In this document: in pieces, positions 10,612 to 21,966 of the stretch
Layout of the letters: each line of letters begins with the position of its first letter
Position numbering within the stretch: the stretch's first letter is position 1
From: Undaria pinnatifida
Lineage: Eukaryota; Sar; Phaeophyceae; Laminariales; Alariaceae
Direction of reading: 5' to 3'
Assembly: GCA_012845835.1 (NCBI GenBank)
Contig: JABAKD010000023.1
Span: 3,548,200 to 3,612,199 of the forward strand
Length of the DNA: 64,000 bases
Notes under the pieces: generated by a model
What the model was told of the DNA's origin: nothing
Databases searched by the model: none
What the model saw: the letters and a program-made list of their open reading frames with translations, nothing else
Position numbers and translations under genes: made by a program

Positions 10612-13246
10612 CTTTCAAGCCGCCACCGCTCCCTGATCGTTCTTCATTTTTGTGGAGTTATGAGTTTTTCGTCTTTGTTTTTAGGTTGTTCGTAAAGTCC
10701 TGAGGGTCTTCGTCGGGTTTTGGGCGGTTTTTCCAACGTATTTTTTTTTTGTCCTGCCAAACCTCCTGCTCAGTGCCGGGTCGAGGTTCGGGTAAAACGC
10801 CGCTACCTGAGGCGCAGGGCTGTCGCCTTTTCGTCATTGTTCAATTTCGCCCTGCCGACGCCCTCCTCAGCCCAGAGCCGGGGGGCGACCAGGGCACCCT
10901 GTTCGCGCGTAACATGGTACAGGGCTATGTACGGGTCTGTGTATCATCTTTTATCTTTTGTGTGTTGTGTTTGTCTTACTTTGTTTCTTCTTCTAAGCAC
11001 TTCCCTCCCTAGCGGGGCTGTAGGTGTTGCCACCTTCCACCCCGGGTATTTGTCGTTTCCTCGTCTATTCCCCCGCCTTGCCGATAGCCCGCGGGAGGTT
11101 TTTCGCATGACTTCTCTCTTTTTTTAGCGTCTGTGTTCCCCTCCATATCGACGAGGGCTCGCCTCGCCATAGTACCTTTTCTGCGGTTGGTTTGCCGTAG
11201 GGCCTTTCCTTCCCCCGCCACACCGGCGGCATGCGGCAGGTTCTGGAGCCTTTCCTGCGCCCCCGCCACACCAGCGACACACGGCAGGTTTTTGATAGAT
11301 TATTGTTGCCTTGTTGTAGGGTTTGCGTGTCTTTCAACTGCTGTTCTTCCCGTGTTTCTGGCTCCAAGCCAGAAGGTTGGAGGTGTGGGAGTGGGTTTTG
11401 AGGAGCCGCATCTTCGACTCATGGTCTAGTTCGTACAACCGGAATTTCCCGAATCTCCCATTTTTCTGCATATGCGACTCATCAGGCTGGGCTAGTGTCA
11501 GGATACGACCTCGAAAGACTTGTAGTTAATTGAATTTGATATCATTTGGATGGGTTTCGTATGATAAGGTTGGCGTTTCACAATAGGGGAAGTTAGGAAA
11601 TAGATCGGAGGCACGTGCCTCTGATCTCATAAGCTATCCGGGGCTCTGGTGGAATCGAATATCTAGCTACGTCTCTACGAAGGAAACGAAAGTGAGTACT
11701 CTCCGAAGACCTGCTCAATTGGCAGACCTGCAGGGGGTACTCTGTGTTTCCCCCTATATCTTTACATTTTTGCGTCCATCTGGCTCAGAAACCAAGTACA
11801 TTACGTTCAAGCCATTGAAATTGCCGTCGTGTACTGTACACGACCTAACCTCGGCAGCCCCAAACGTACCTTGAACGTGCAACAGTAGCAACCGGAGCAG
11901 CAACAACAGGTCAATGCCACGCCTGCTTGGTTGGGGCACTGTACATTTGTTGTGCACTGCACGTGTGTTTGGTGCCGGATCAAACTCTTTTGGCAATCAG
12001 CGGAAACCCCGAGTTGCCGGTATCTGTTTTCCACGTGTGTTGGTTACACAAAGCTGCAGAAACTCTGGCCGTCCATGGTTCGCTCAGTATTTTGTTTCCG
12101 ATGTACATCGCTAAACTGATCAACGATAGAACGTGACATAATCGAATAAAAGATGCGACGTAACAAACATCCCCAAGGCTTAGGGTCGGCCGTGACATCT
12201 TGTTACAGGGTTAACCTGTTTCGCTAGTGAAATCAGCCCAGGCACGAAGCACTATGGAACTTACCTCTACACACTACTATGCAGCTTCTCTTTTAATTCT
12301 TGCCGTCGTAATGAAACTGGTCGCTGTCCTGTGTTGTTGCTGTGCACTCGTGAGTCCGGCACTCGTCCTACTCGTGCTCTAAGTTGAAGTCAAGTTAACG
12401 CTCGGGGAAGGGTGTGTGCGTCTCCTACGATGGCCATTCACCGCCATAAACAATCGACCAATACTGGGTTACGCACTATGAACGGACACCCGATGCGCTA
12501 TAAACAGACGTCAAAAACGGGGCGAGTCTAATGCAGCTCCAGCAAGGACCGTAAACATGAAGCGGCAGTTTCCGTGGTTGGACGGGTTTGCTAACTTCTG
12601 TTTTTTGTTTTTCTTGCGACATTTTGGTGGGTTGCAGCACCACAACTATATGTTGATGCTGACGAGTTAGCTTCCTTTGCGCGCGGCCGATGTAACGCAT
12701 GAAGTGAACGATCAAAGCGGGTTTGGCAAGTTGTGCGAAATCATTCTTATATGACCTGCGGAATGTGACGGGACGAAGCGACGATGTGGATCACAGCTGT
12801 GTTTCCTCTGACGGTCGGTGACGGTGTTAGCTTTCAGCGAGCCAATCTCTTGTGTAATCGGCACAACCCAGATGCCGTGGTGCTGTTGGTACAATGGAGA
12901 AAAGGCACGAACATAGGTTTGATTAGTCATAGATGTTAAACATTTCAAGCTAACTCAGGAATATCAACTATCGGGGGCTGTCCAACCGCGGCATATTTGA
13001 GAGAGGTCAGCACATCTGCTTTCGGCCTCCAATTTTAGTTCTTATTATGACACTTGAAAGCATTTTTTACGTGGATTAAAACGTTACGGTTCGAAACGTA
13101 AGCAGTATCTCACCGGCTGATCGTGCGACCAACCACACATCGATTAGCGTCACAACTTGGTGATCGTGGCACTTGTGGTCTATTGCTATGTCCTACTGGC
13201 TAAATACAATTGGTGTACCGAATAAGGCCACAAGAACATTTTATAA
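10612..13246. other. Gene-poor flank of Ty3 relic; one 24-bp near-perfect palindrome
   Basis: The first few hundred bases may be 3' sequence of the Ty3 relic. A palindrome centred on GGCACGTGCC spans 11603-11626, with one mismatched pair. No coding region is supported in the rest. Confidence 0.4.
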
Positions 13247-13400
13247 AAAATGAAAATACACTCCAGCTGTGAGATCGAAGATTTCGTCGAAACTCATCTT
13301 TGCAAGCTGTGTGTGATACTCCAATCGCGCGTATTACGGGTTGTGTGTCCTCATCAAAGATATAGGTTAGCGACTCCCCTTACAACTACAGTGTAGCTAT
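13247..13400 (+). repeat. Left arm of a G-rich TIR element
   Basis: This segment matches 32225-32370 almost base for base, and is the reverse complement of the arms at 863-1013 and 33137-33305. It begins with AAAATACACTCCAGCTGTGA and ends near CGACTCCCCTTACAACTAC. It marks the left end of the G-run-rich element that continues to about 15.0 kb. No opposite arm is visible at the right. Confidence 0.7.
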
Positions 13401-15045
13401 CAGGGTCAACAGGATGATTTTAGTCAGTCTGTGCGCGGAAACTATAAAACCCGTTTCTGAGGGGGACAAAATCTGACAGCTGTCAAGGGAAATGTAACCT
13501 TTGATCTAGTGAATCTTGTAAGTCGAATAACCAGTGAGGGGGGTGGGGCGGAGTTTTGAAGGACGTGGGGGCCTGGTTTTGATCAAAAGCGAGCAGGTTT
13601 GGAGAGGGGGGGGGGGGGGGGGGGGGGAGGGGCAGTTTGTGCATGTAAGCTATAAATCCTTTCGAGGGGATAAATCTGACGGTTTTGGCATCAGTATATT
13701 ATTGGGGGCGGGGGGGGGGGGGGGGGGGGCGGGGGGGGCAGCTCAATATGAGCCTGGAAACTATACATTATTTTGAGGGGATAAATGTGACGGTTTTGGA
13801 AATAATACATCAGTTATCATGTATATCCTGGGGTAAGTCGTACAATCAGTGAGTAAAGAGAGGGTGGAGTGTTCGAGGGGGTGGGGTTGGGATGGGTTGG
13901 GGGGGAGGTGGGGGCTGTGGGGGCGGGGGGGGGCGGGGGGGGGGAGGAAGGGCTTTAGGTGAGGGGTTTGTTATACGTGTGGTGCTAGGTCTAGGCGATG
14001 GTGCGGGTGATGGGGAAGAAGGGGGCGTTCGAGGCGGGGGGGGGGGGGGGAAACACGGCGGCATGGATGGCTCTCGAAAGATAATGAGGTGATATCCTGT
14101 GCGTGAAGTGTTTATTAATGTGGCGGATTTCGATATTTGGTGGGGCGTTTGAGTAAGGGAGAGCAAGAGGGAGGGGGGGGGAGGGGGGGGGAATTTTTTA
14201 GGAGGTTTAGGTCACAAATAATATTCAAATACACTTCGGCTGTGGGATCAAAGATATGTACGATAGCAGCTTGTTATACGCGTGGTGCTAGGTCTAGGCG
14301 ATCGTGCAGGTGGTCGGAAAATAGAGGGCGTTGGAAGGGGGGGGGGGGGGGGGGGGAGGGCTTTAGGTGAGGGTTTTGTTATACGTGTGGTGCTAGGTCT
14401 AGGCGATGGTGCGGGTGATGGGGAAGGAGGGGGCGTTCGAGGCGGGGGGGGGGGGGGGGGACACAGCGGCATGGATGGCTCTCGAAAGATAATGAGGTGA
14501 TATCCTGTGCGTGAAGTGTTTATTAATGTGGCGGATTTCGATATTTGGTGGGGCGTTTGAGTAAGGGAGAGCGAGAGGGGGGGGGGGGGGGGGGGGGGGG
14601 AGATTTTTTAGGAGGTTTAGGTCACAAATAATATTCAAATACACTTCGGCTGTGGGATCAAAGATATGTAGCAGCTTGTTTTACGCGTGGTGCTAGGTCT
14701 AGGCGATCGTGCAGGTGGTCCGAAAAGAGGGGGCGTTGGAGGGGGGGGGGGGAGGGGGGGGGGGTTGGGGGGAAAATAATTGAAAGCTACGTCATGGATG
14801 GTCAGAAAGATAATGACGTGATATCAACTGCGTATAGGTGTTTATTACTCAGGCCGATTTTGATTGTGAGTGGGGCGTTTGGACAAACTAGGCGGAAGGG
14901 GGGGGGAATCGGGGGACGAAGGGGCGGGGGAGGAGGGTTGGGGTTTTTTTCTGAACAAGAGGAGTCAGTGGAGGGGGAGGGGAGGGGGGGGGGGGCGGGG
15001 GGCGGGGCATTTCAATATGTGCGCGGAAACTATAAATCCTCAAAG
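13401..15045 (+). mobile_element. G-run-rich repeat element interior (tandem, rearranged)
   Basis: The interior consists of repeated modules: GCGCGGAAACTATA, GAGGGGATAAATGTGACGG, GGTGCTAGGTCTAGGCGAT and AAAGATAATGAGGTGATATC. Runs of 10-24 G separate them (for example 13606-13627, 14337-14356 and 14577-14600). Modules at 13960-14260 recur at 14360-14660 with few changes, so the block has been tandemly duplicated. The same modules occur once between two inverted arms at 32.2-33.3 kb, which shows that the 13-15 kb block is an expanded, partly deleted copy. It encodes no protein; the Gly-rich or Pro-rich frames here are translations of G/C runs. Confidence 0.65.
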
Positions 15046-15518
15046 GGGACTTTTGTAATACCTCACACCCACTTATGTGTTCACAGGAACTCCCACTCAA
15101 CGACAAGAAGACTCTTACACACCTTGTATCCACATGCTCAACCCCCTTTCTGCTGGGAAACAAAGTAGTCAGTGGAAGGACCCCGTATGACGCGTCAATC
15201 AGTACCGGGGCCGGGAGCTGTGTTGTGCGCTTCGTAACATGGACTGGAAGCGTGATGGCCCCTCCGTCTAGGTCGTTACCGGACATAACTCCGACTGACG
15301 TAGCGTACAGGTATTCCTTCATGACCTTGCAAACTGAATCTACGTGGCAGTATATGTTCATCCCACTCTAAGGTGTAGCGGAAGATTTTACACCCCGCAC
15401 GTGAGCGCCGCAATGTCTCACGCACGAAACACGACTTCGAAGATATTTGTCCGCGCACGTCCCGACAATTTTTTTCTATTCGTAAGTCTTTAAATATACT
15501 CCGGAGTAGTCTATATCC

Positions 15519-15784
15519 GACCAAGGCTACGGTAGGGGGGGTACCCCCATTTTCACTGGTGTGTTTGAGCCACTCGCACGAGTGACTCTGTACCCCACGA
15601 ATGAAGATGGTTTAGGCACTTGTTTTGGCGCAGCTTAGATCACCTTTGCATTGCGGATTGATTTCGTCAATGTAAAACATGAAAACGTAAGATCTCGTAG
15701 GAACAAAGGGGTTACTCGCGCGAGTGACCCCTAGCCACTGAAATAAAAGGCCCAAAAGGGGACCCCCCTACCGTAGCCTGGGTC
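15519..15784. mobile_element. Small TIR element with ACTCGCGCGAGT palindromes, copy 1
   Basis: The ends are imperfect inverted repeats of about 28 bp (left GACCAAGGCTACGGTAGGGG; right is its reverse complement with small changes). A palindrome CACTCGCACGAGTG lies near the left end (15571-15584) and ACTCGCGCGAGT near the right (15713-15724). The interior has no coding capacity. Related copies lie at 29863-30131, about 38003-38283 and 62705-62985, with a right half at 63105-63175. The foldback at 55415-55738 shares the same terminal sequence. It is probably a non-autonomous DNA transposon; no transposase is seen. Confidence 0.65.
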
Positions 15785-15920
15785 ATCCCATGAGAGTACG
15801 AAGTGAATCACTAGTCAGTTCCACAGTTGAGGAGGTTAACCTGTAGAAAACGTTTGGCAAATAAGTTATACCGTGACCGTGGGATGATTCTTGTGCGGTT
15901 AGACTACACGATCAATGTAT

Positions 15921-15963
15921 AGTCTATATATAGACTAGAGTCTATACATACAGTCTATAGACT
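15921..15963. repeat. AGTCTA palindromes
   Basis: AGTCTATATATAGACT (15921-15936) and AGTCTATAGACT (15952-15963) are perfect palindromes separated by 15 bases that contain a third partial copy. A similar cluster occurs at 56974-56996. Confidence 0.8.
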
Positions 15964-18364
15964 ATAAATTTCCCTCAGAGATCCTCGACAGGTCCTTCAA
16001 TATTGTGTTCCACCTTCCACGGAAAAAACATAGACGACACAGTGCGGTAAGGGTTTTCACGACTTTTGTGCTCTTGATCAAGTCGGACGAGAGTAAGACC
16101 CCAACGCAACACAGCGTACGCCTTTATTAGCTGATTGAACCACTTATTTGCCGGGGGGGGGGTTATGTGTAGAGTCGCAGCCATCAACGCTTCTACCGAT
16201 TTCCCGTGAACTGGTTTGTCTGTTGGAATGATCAGTAATCTGGTTTTAAGACAGTATATACTTAACATGCAGCGACCTCTTTCGAACTTCACTGGTCACG
16301 ACGTGGATGGGGACCATCGAATGTATTCCAGCTTTTTTTTTTTTCGGTCATATGCTAACGCAGACGTGTCTCGATCGATGCTATATGGTGCGCTTTTACT
16401 CTGAAAACATATTGGCAAAATGGACCTGGTCAATCATACATAAGGCATCGGACATAACATATACCAGAGTATTATAAACCATGTCAAAGAAGACAAAGCA
16501 GGGCAGCTTTCTTGAACGCGATATGTTGTTTTTTTCGGTTTGCGACCACCGTGTTTGTCGCAGATACACCCAACCACGACTATTGAATGGGACTGTTTAA
16601 GCCTCGTAGTATGTTATGCTCTCTAACGTATTTGCTGTTTGACGGTTTCTAGTGCTGTGAAGCTTTGCTGATCGCTACCGTATTTGCTGTTTGACGGTTT
16701 CTAGTGCTGTGAAGCTTTGCTGATGAACGATCGGTCGACTGAGAGACGGTGTCTGTATGAATCCTCGTGCTGCGAAGATTTTTCGTTAATACCACTGAGA
16801 ATGGAGTGTTTCGGATCCATGGTTTGCTGAATTTAAAGAACCATATATTGAAGTTGACCCCCGTCGTTATACTCTATGATGTGGAGACGTCTTCCGACTC
16901 TCGCATTCCATCCTCGCGTCAGAATTACCCTGACAATTCTTCGTAGTTCTTTAAGACGCCTCCAATACTTTGGTCAAAGACTGAGACGAACACCTGATCC
17001 CGCGAGGGTCCACTTAGAAGCAGCTTCGACGTGACGGGTCATGACAGCGATACCCTACAAAAATTGGCTCCTTACATAATTCCCGACATCTCCTTGTCTC
17101 GGCGAGCCTGCTTTCGCAGCAGCGATTCCCCCCCATCTCTTCGCAGCAAACGCAATGCTTATTTGGTTCATCTAGTATAGAAATTCGTTTGGTGTTGGTC
17201 TTGCCTGTAGTTATCGTCTTGCAGATTCGGGCGTTCTTCGACGCTTCTGCTGTGGACGTGTAATTAAGGTAGTGCCACCGTCGACTCGACCCAAGTGGCG
17301 TAAACGCTGTGCCGGAGTGTTTCAAACTTTCATTTCGAAACGACCGTATATTGGCCAGCAAGACCGAGGGCACGTAGAAGGTCAACACTCACGTAATATG
17401 TATATTGAGTCACGTCAAGCATAACCGATACGGCCTTATACTTTACCTAGCAAGCCCAACAGTATCAACTGATTTATGCTGATTGAACGTGTACACAAAT
17501 ACGTTTTGCGTACCCGGGGTATCCAGCGCATATAACCCAAAAACATGTCAACTTTGACCATTAGTTTGTGACAAACGACGAATCAAATGCATTTGATAAC
17601 AACAGCGTAAACCCTAAGATGAATTGTCTTCTATTTTTGCGCGAGAACAAGCCCGGACAGGCGGATACATCCCTAGACCGCTCAAGGCGTACTCCAAATC
17701 ACGATCTCTCATCTCGGTAGAGTTCAGATATGCATTCTGATTTATTGTGAGTCGATGATTGCGTTTATAATGTGTTTTTTGTTGTACGACATTACCGGCA
17801 TAGTCACTACGATGGTCTTGACGACAGGCGGCCTTGACGTGTGAGTACCTCAGGAACCAACCGGAGGTAGGCCTTACCCGGCATTTTCTCAGTTCCAAAC
17901 ATGAGTAGCTCAACATCTAACCTGATTTGTTCACCTCGAAGGCATTCTTTGCCCCAATCCCACCAACTCTTCTGTGCAGTTATCGTAAGGACATTCACTC
18001 ATAACACTACCGGAATAACCGGCAGTTGTTCACCTGATATTCTCTCATATCTCCAGAATAATATCCCGTCCTTAAAAAATCCTACTGAATGGGAGCATGG
18101 CCCTAGGTTATTTTGGTTGCACCCATCAAACACGCAACTCCGCTTCCTGCATGCGTAGAGTATATACTAGCGTAGCATATATGGTAGCAAAGAATGTGTA
18201 CCATCATATAGTCTACACCAGCGCGTGCGGATAGTAAGAAATGTGATTTGCCTTGCGTAGCCATCGTTCGGACGACACCTCACACTTTGTTTGGTTCCGG
18301 AATGCCTATATCTACTACTTCACACGGCCCTGCTCATAGATTTTTTTCGTTTTACACTTTGTAT
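15964..18364. other. No gene supported; contains a 52-bp tandem duplication
   Basis: A 52-bp unit starting GTATTTGCTGTTTGACGG is present twice in tandem at 16627-16730. A minus-strand frame at 17014-17388 is Cys-rich near its C-terminus but has no ATG start and no recognisable domain. Another minus-strand frame at 17614-17998 is also unrecognised. Confidence 0.4.
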
Positions 18365-18500
18365 GTACTTTTTGTTTCGCACACTTCTACTTTCCAGCTT
18401 CTGGACAAGCCGTGATCCCAGGTGTCGTCCCTTCTCCCTCCCGGTTCTTGCCTTCAATCTTTATCACGCATAGGGTTCAGCACTCCCACTGCTCGTCGTT
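18365..18500 (-). mobile_element. Truncated SINE copy 3
   Basis: Read on the minus strand, this matches the 3' half of the SINE at 61799-62118 (blocks CGACGAGCAGTGGGA, TTCAGAACCC-like to GCGATAAAGATTGAAGG, and CCAGAAGCTGGAAAGT). The tRNA-like head with its promoter boxes is missing, and T runs on the plus strand mark the tail side. Confidence 0.65.
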
Positions 18501-18767
18501 CTGAAGATACCTGGAAAATGCAGGCGACGGCCGGCACATATATGCCGTGCTATCAGGAGGCTAAATTTTCCAGAGTCACTCTCGCTATCACAATGATGCA
18601 CTTTCGTGGCTTGAGGAAAGTGTCAAGTCCCCGCAACCTTCAGGAGTAAATTCGATTATTGTTGTTGGAGGAAGTTCAGCATTGACAAACATGACTTTAC
18701 GACTGTTGCATCCGTCGCACTAGAGGATTTTTGCCGAAGTTTAGCGTTGTCAACAAGAGAAATGTTT

Positions 18768-18965
18768 TTAGGATGGCGGCCGTCGGCTTGTGTCAGTATC
18801 CCAGTCTTCATCATCATGCTGGAACGACAACAAGCGCCACCTTAGAAGCGTGTGATCGAGTTCATCGAGCGCTACCAGGTCCGCCTCAGTGAAAAATATG
18901 TCGTGTTCCCGCTTCAGCTCCCGTAGTGCATCGCCTCCTTTCAACCGCAACTCTCGTGGATGTTT
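18768..18965 (-). CDS. Candidate terminal exon, unrecognised acidic protein tail
   Basis: On the minus strand the frame runs from an AG acceptor-like site (GACGTAG at about 18966) to a TAA at 18768. It encodes about 65 residues with a good coding texture: a charged helix-like start (ELRLKGGDALRELKREHD), then FFTEADLVALDELDHTLL, then an acidic end (DDEDWDTD). There is no upstream ATG in frame, so if it is real it is a last exon. No family is recognised. Confidence 0.25.
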   Translation of the reverse strand, partial: KHPRELRLKGGDALRELKREHDIFFTEADLVALDELDHTLLRWRLLSFQHDDEDWDTDTSRRPPS

Positions 18966-19281
18966 CTACGTCGAATTGTATAGCATTTATTTGTGACTTA
19001 TGTTCTAGAACGTCATTAATCGCGCACGTTTTATTGTAAAGCTCGCCCACTAGACTACACAGCCAAAGCAATTAGACACCCAGCGCAAGCCCGTACTGCG
19101 CCAACGAACAGGTTAACGTTAGTTATTATTCGTCAGCAATCCCCTGTCATGTTCTCCCCCCGGAGAAATGTTTGTTTACACCCCATCAATACGGCGTTAC
19201 GTTGCGTTGAATCGACGATCGGCAGGTGTGCACAACTCGGCGGAGGACTGTAATGGCGCATTATGCGCGTATATCACCTGA

Positions 19282-20071
19282 ATGACGAAACCGAGCTTCA
19301 ACGTCGCCGGCAACAAGAAGCCGTTGTACTGCAGAAAACATGCTGAGAACGGAATGGTCGATGTCTGCGGCAGATGTTGTTCACATGACTTGTGCATGAA
19401 GCTCCCACAAAAGCAATGTCTCCGGCAGAAAGCCGTCGTTGTACTGCAAACACCATGCGGAAGATGGCATTGTTGTTGTAAACAGGAGTCGTTGCTCGGA
19501 AGATCTGTTTTCGAAGCGGCCGAGCTTCAATTATCTCGGCAGGAAACCGCCGTTGTACTGCCAGCAACATGCAGAGGATGGCATGGTAGACGTCCTCAGC
19601 GTGCATCGTTCACACGATTCGTGCACGAAGCAACCGAGCTTTAATGTTGTTGGCAGAAAGCCGGCGTTGTTCTGCAAGCAATACGCGGGGGATGGCATAG
19701 TAGACGTAAACCAAAGTTGGTGCTCACACGACTCATGCACGAAGCGACCGAGCTTCAACATCCCCGCCATGAAGACGGCATTGTACTGCAAACAACACGC
19801 TGAGGATGGCATGGTGAACGTATACAACAGTCATTACTCACATGACTCGTGCATGAAGCGACCGAGCTTCAACATCCCTACCAACAAGAAGGCAATGTAC
19901 TGCAAACAACATGCCGAGAGGATGGCGTGCAACAGTCATTGCCCACACGAGTCATCCACAGTGCGACCGGCACTTAATTTTCTCGGCCAAAAATTATCCT
20001 TGTACTGTAAGCTGCATTCTGCGCACGGCATGGTGGTGGTCCACATCCACCGTTACTTTATAAACGAGTAG
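19282..20071 (+). pseudogene. EsV-1-7 repeat protein gene, frameshifted
   Basis: The region encodes about seven tandem repeats of roughly 35 residues. One repeat near 19735-19850 fits C-x4-C-x16-C-x2-H-x12 exactly (CSHDSC, then 16 residues, then CKQH, then 12). This is the EsV-1-7 motif, a presumed zinc-binding repeat named from Ectocarpus virus EsV-1 and expanded in brown algae, where IMMEDIATE UPRIGHT is a member. The first repeat starts with ATG at 19282 (a TGA is immediately upstream). A net deletion near 19400-19412, where the conserved SFN codons should be, moves the remaining repeats to another frame, open to a TAG at 20069-20071. Several repeats have lost a ligand (Cys to Arg, Tyr or Phe, His to Tyr). 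The locus therefore looks degenerate, although an intron or a sequencing error at the shift cannot be excluded. Confidence 0.75.
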
Positions 20072-20602
20072 TGTATCCGGCCGGCACGGTGGGGTATTCT
20101 GGCCGACAGTTCAGAATCTGCGTGCTTTCCACCCTAAGAACAACCCCATGACCGATTTGGTGATTAATTTCAAACAAAGGTGTGAAGTTTCGGGTTGCCG
20201 ATTGGTGTCAATGTGGGGACTCGCCGCCACACAGCCCACGCACTCCCCTGGTCACGGCCACCTCCGAGATGGGCTGTAATGCACTGTGGGAGCTGATCGC
20301 AGAAGGGAGTAATGCATCTACGTCATCGTACCCCGCCCGACGGGATCCCGCATTTCATTTGAAGGCCGAGGGTTTCTATTGAAATGCCATGTAGCGTGCG
20401 ATTTTTTTTTTTCGGTGTTTGTCCAACTCGATCCTCTTTGTGGTTCCTACGATCACATATGGCGTTTTTGTTGTGTACGGGCAGCCTGATCTATATTTTT
20501 CTTTGGTGCGTAAATTTGGCAACCTGGTATTTTGTTTTCTTTGTTGCGCCGTTCGCCAACAAGTTGCGCCATACATAGATGTTGGGTATTTTCAAGGTTT
20601 TC

Positions 20603-21056
20603 TGTTGTGGAAATGTTAGCACATACCTGGTAGCCAGTATGAGTCAATGTTCAGTAGCACTGCACTTGTACGTCGTAGATCATCGTAGATCTGTTTTGTG
20701 TCGGTTGGTATGTAACGCGCGTATGAATATGCGGAGGAAATACTTATGTAGAGGATTCTCTGTTGCCTTGACGAGTAGCTCACTCTCTCGTGTGGATCCT
20801 TCCGGATTGTCTAGCATCGTAGCCATCCTAGTCATCTCCATTAACCAGCCAACTTCTGGACTCCTGCACAGTCTGCGGTTTATCTGTGTGTGTTGGCCAC
20901 ATAAGCGCCAGTGTTTACAACATCTTTACATCTTCTGCTCAACAGGGAAGCACTCGAGTCTTGCAGGCTATCCACTGCACAGTGTCACCAACCTGACTAG
21001 CGTCGGGGACACATCCTCTCTGCCACCGTGCTGGGGTATACCACAATATCCATAAT
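20603..21056 (+). repeat. 5' LTR of the copia element
   Basis: It starts TGTTGTGGAAATGTTAGCAC and ends TATCCATAAT. The ends carry an imperfect short inverted repeat (TTRTGG and CCATAA). The internal domain follows directly with AGGTTATGAGCCTCG, a plausible primer-binding site because of its position. Confidence 0.85.
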
Positions 21057-21966
21057 AGGTTATGAGCCTCGTGTGTGTGAGTGGGGGCCTGCGGCGACTG
21101 CGCGTCTACTGCTGTCGCCGAGTGCTGTGGAGAGCACACCCGTCCTCCAGGATTCGCAACTTTTGGATCCTTCAGGATTTCGATATTTTTGGATTCTGCA
21201 GGATTTGGATATTTCTAAATATTTTTCCGCCGGGAGCTACTGCTGGAGTCAGCTTTCTGCTGGAGGCCACACTGAGTCAACCCGCTTGCATATTGGGCCC
21301 GGACTGATCACCTGGGCTCTCGGCTGCACATTCGGTACGCAACTGTCTGTGTGAAGCATTCGGGGGCGCAATTTCTAGACGCTGACTCCGGTCGGTGAAT
21401 AAAGTTTTGCAGGTTGTTGGTTCTGCGCGCGGAGTGCCGTTATTTCTTATACTCGGTTCCGCGTGTTTGCAGCTGATTTCCGAATACCGAATCGCCTGCG
21501 CTTAGATTCTTCGCGAGGGGTAGTCTGTCCAAGACACCTTCCACATACCTTGTTGCCAGCTTGGTCGCGTGTGTAGGTTGAGGATACGACTGCTAGCTGG
21601 TAGCCGGCCGCTGCTACAGCTACTCACACGTGCTATCTCACGTGAAGTTTGCGCTGAAAGACGCGTAACACTACGCAGTGCACCACGCCGTGTACCTGCA
21701 GGACCCGTTAGGTGGCCGGAGCTGACTACTCGCCACATCACCGCAGCCTCGTCAACTGCGGTTGGTCACAGATGTGCTCACGGGAGGCTTGCGAGCTTCC
21801 GGCGGACTCGGGTTGCCAACTACGGCTCTGTGACCTACGTTTCACCCTACCTTTGTGTAGAGCTGGCCCACACATTTCAGGCGCGCCGGCCTGTCTCAGG
21901 TGATCGGGGCGTCTTGCGGGTGCAGCGCTTTTCATCACACCCATCGCGTGTTCCTGTCTCTAAGTT

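Noticed and set aside
13846-14644. Proline-rich and glycine-rich proteins on both strands
   Set aside because: They are translations of G/C runs within the repeat element; frames differ between copies of the same module.
17014-17388. Minus-strand frame starting like a LINE endonuclease (LLANIRSF)
   Set aside because: Similarity is limited to a few residues and nothing after them fits the domain.
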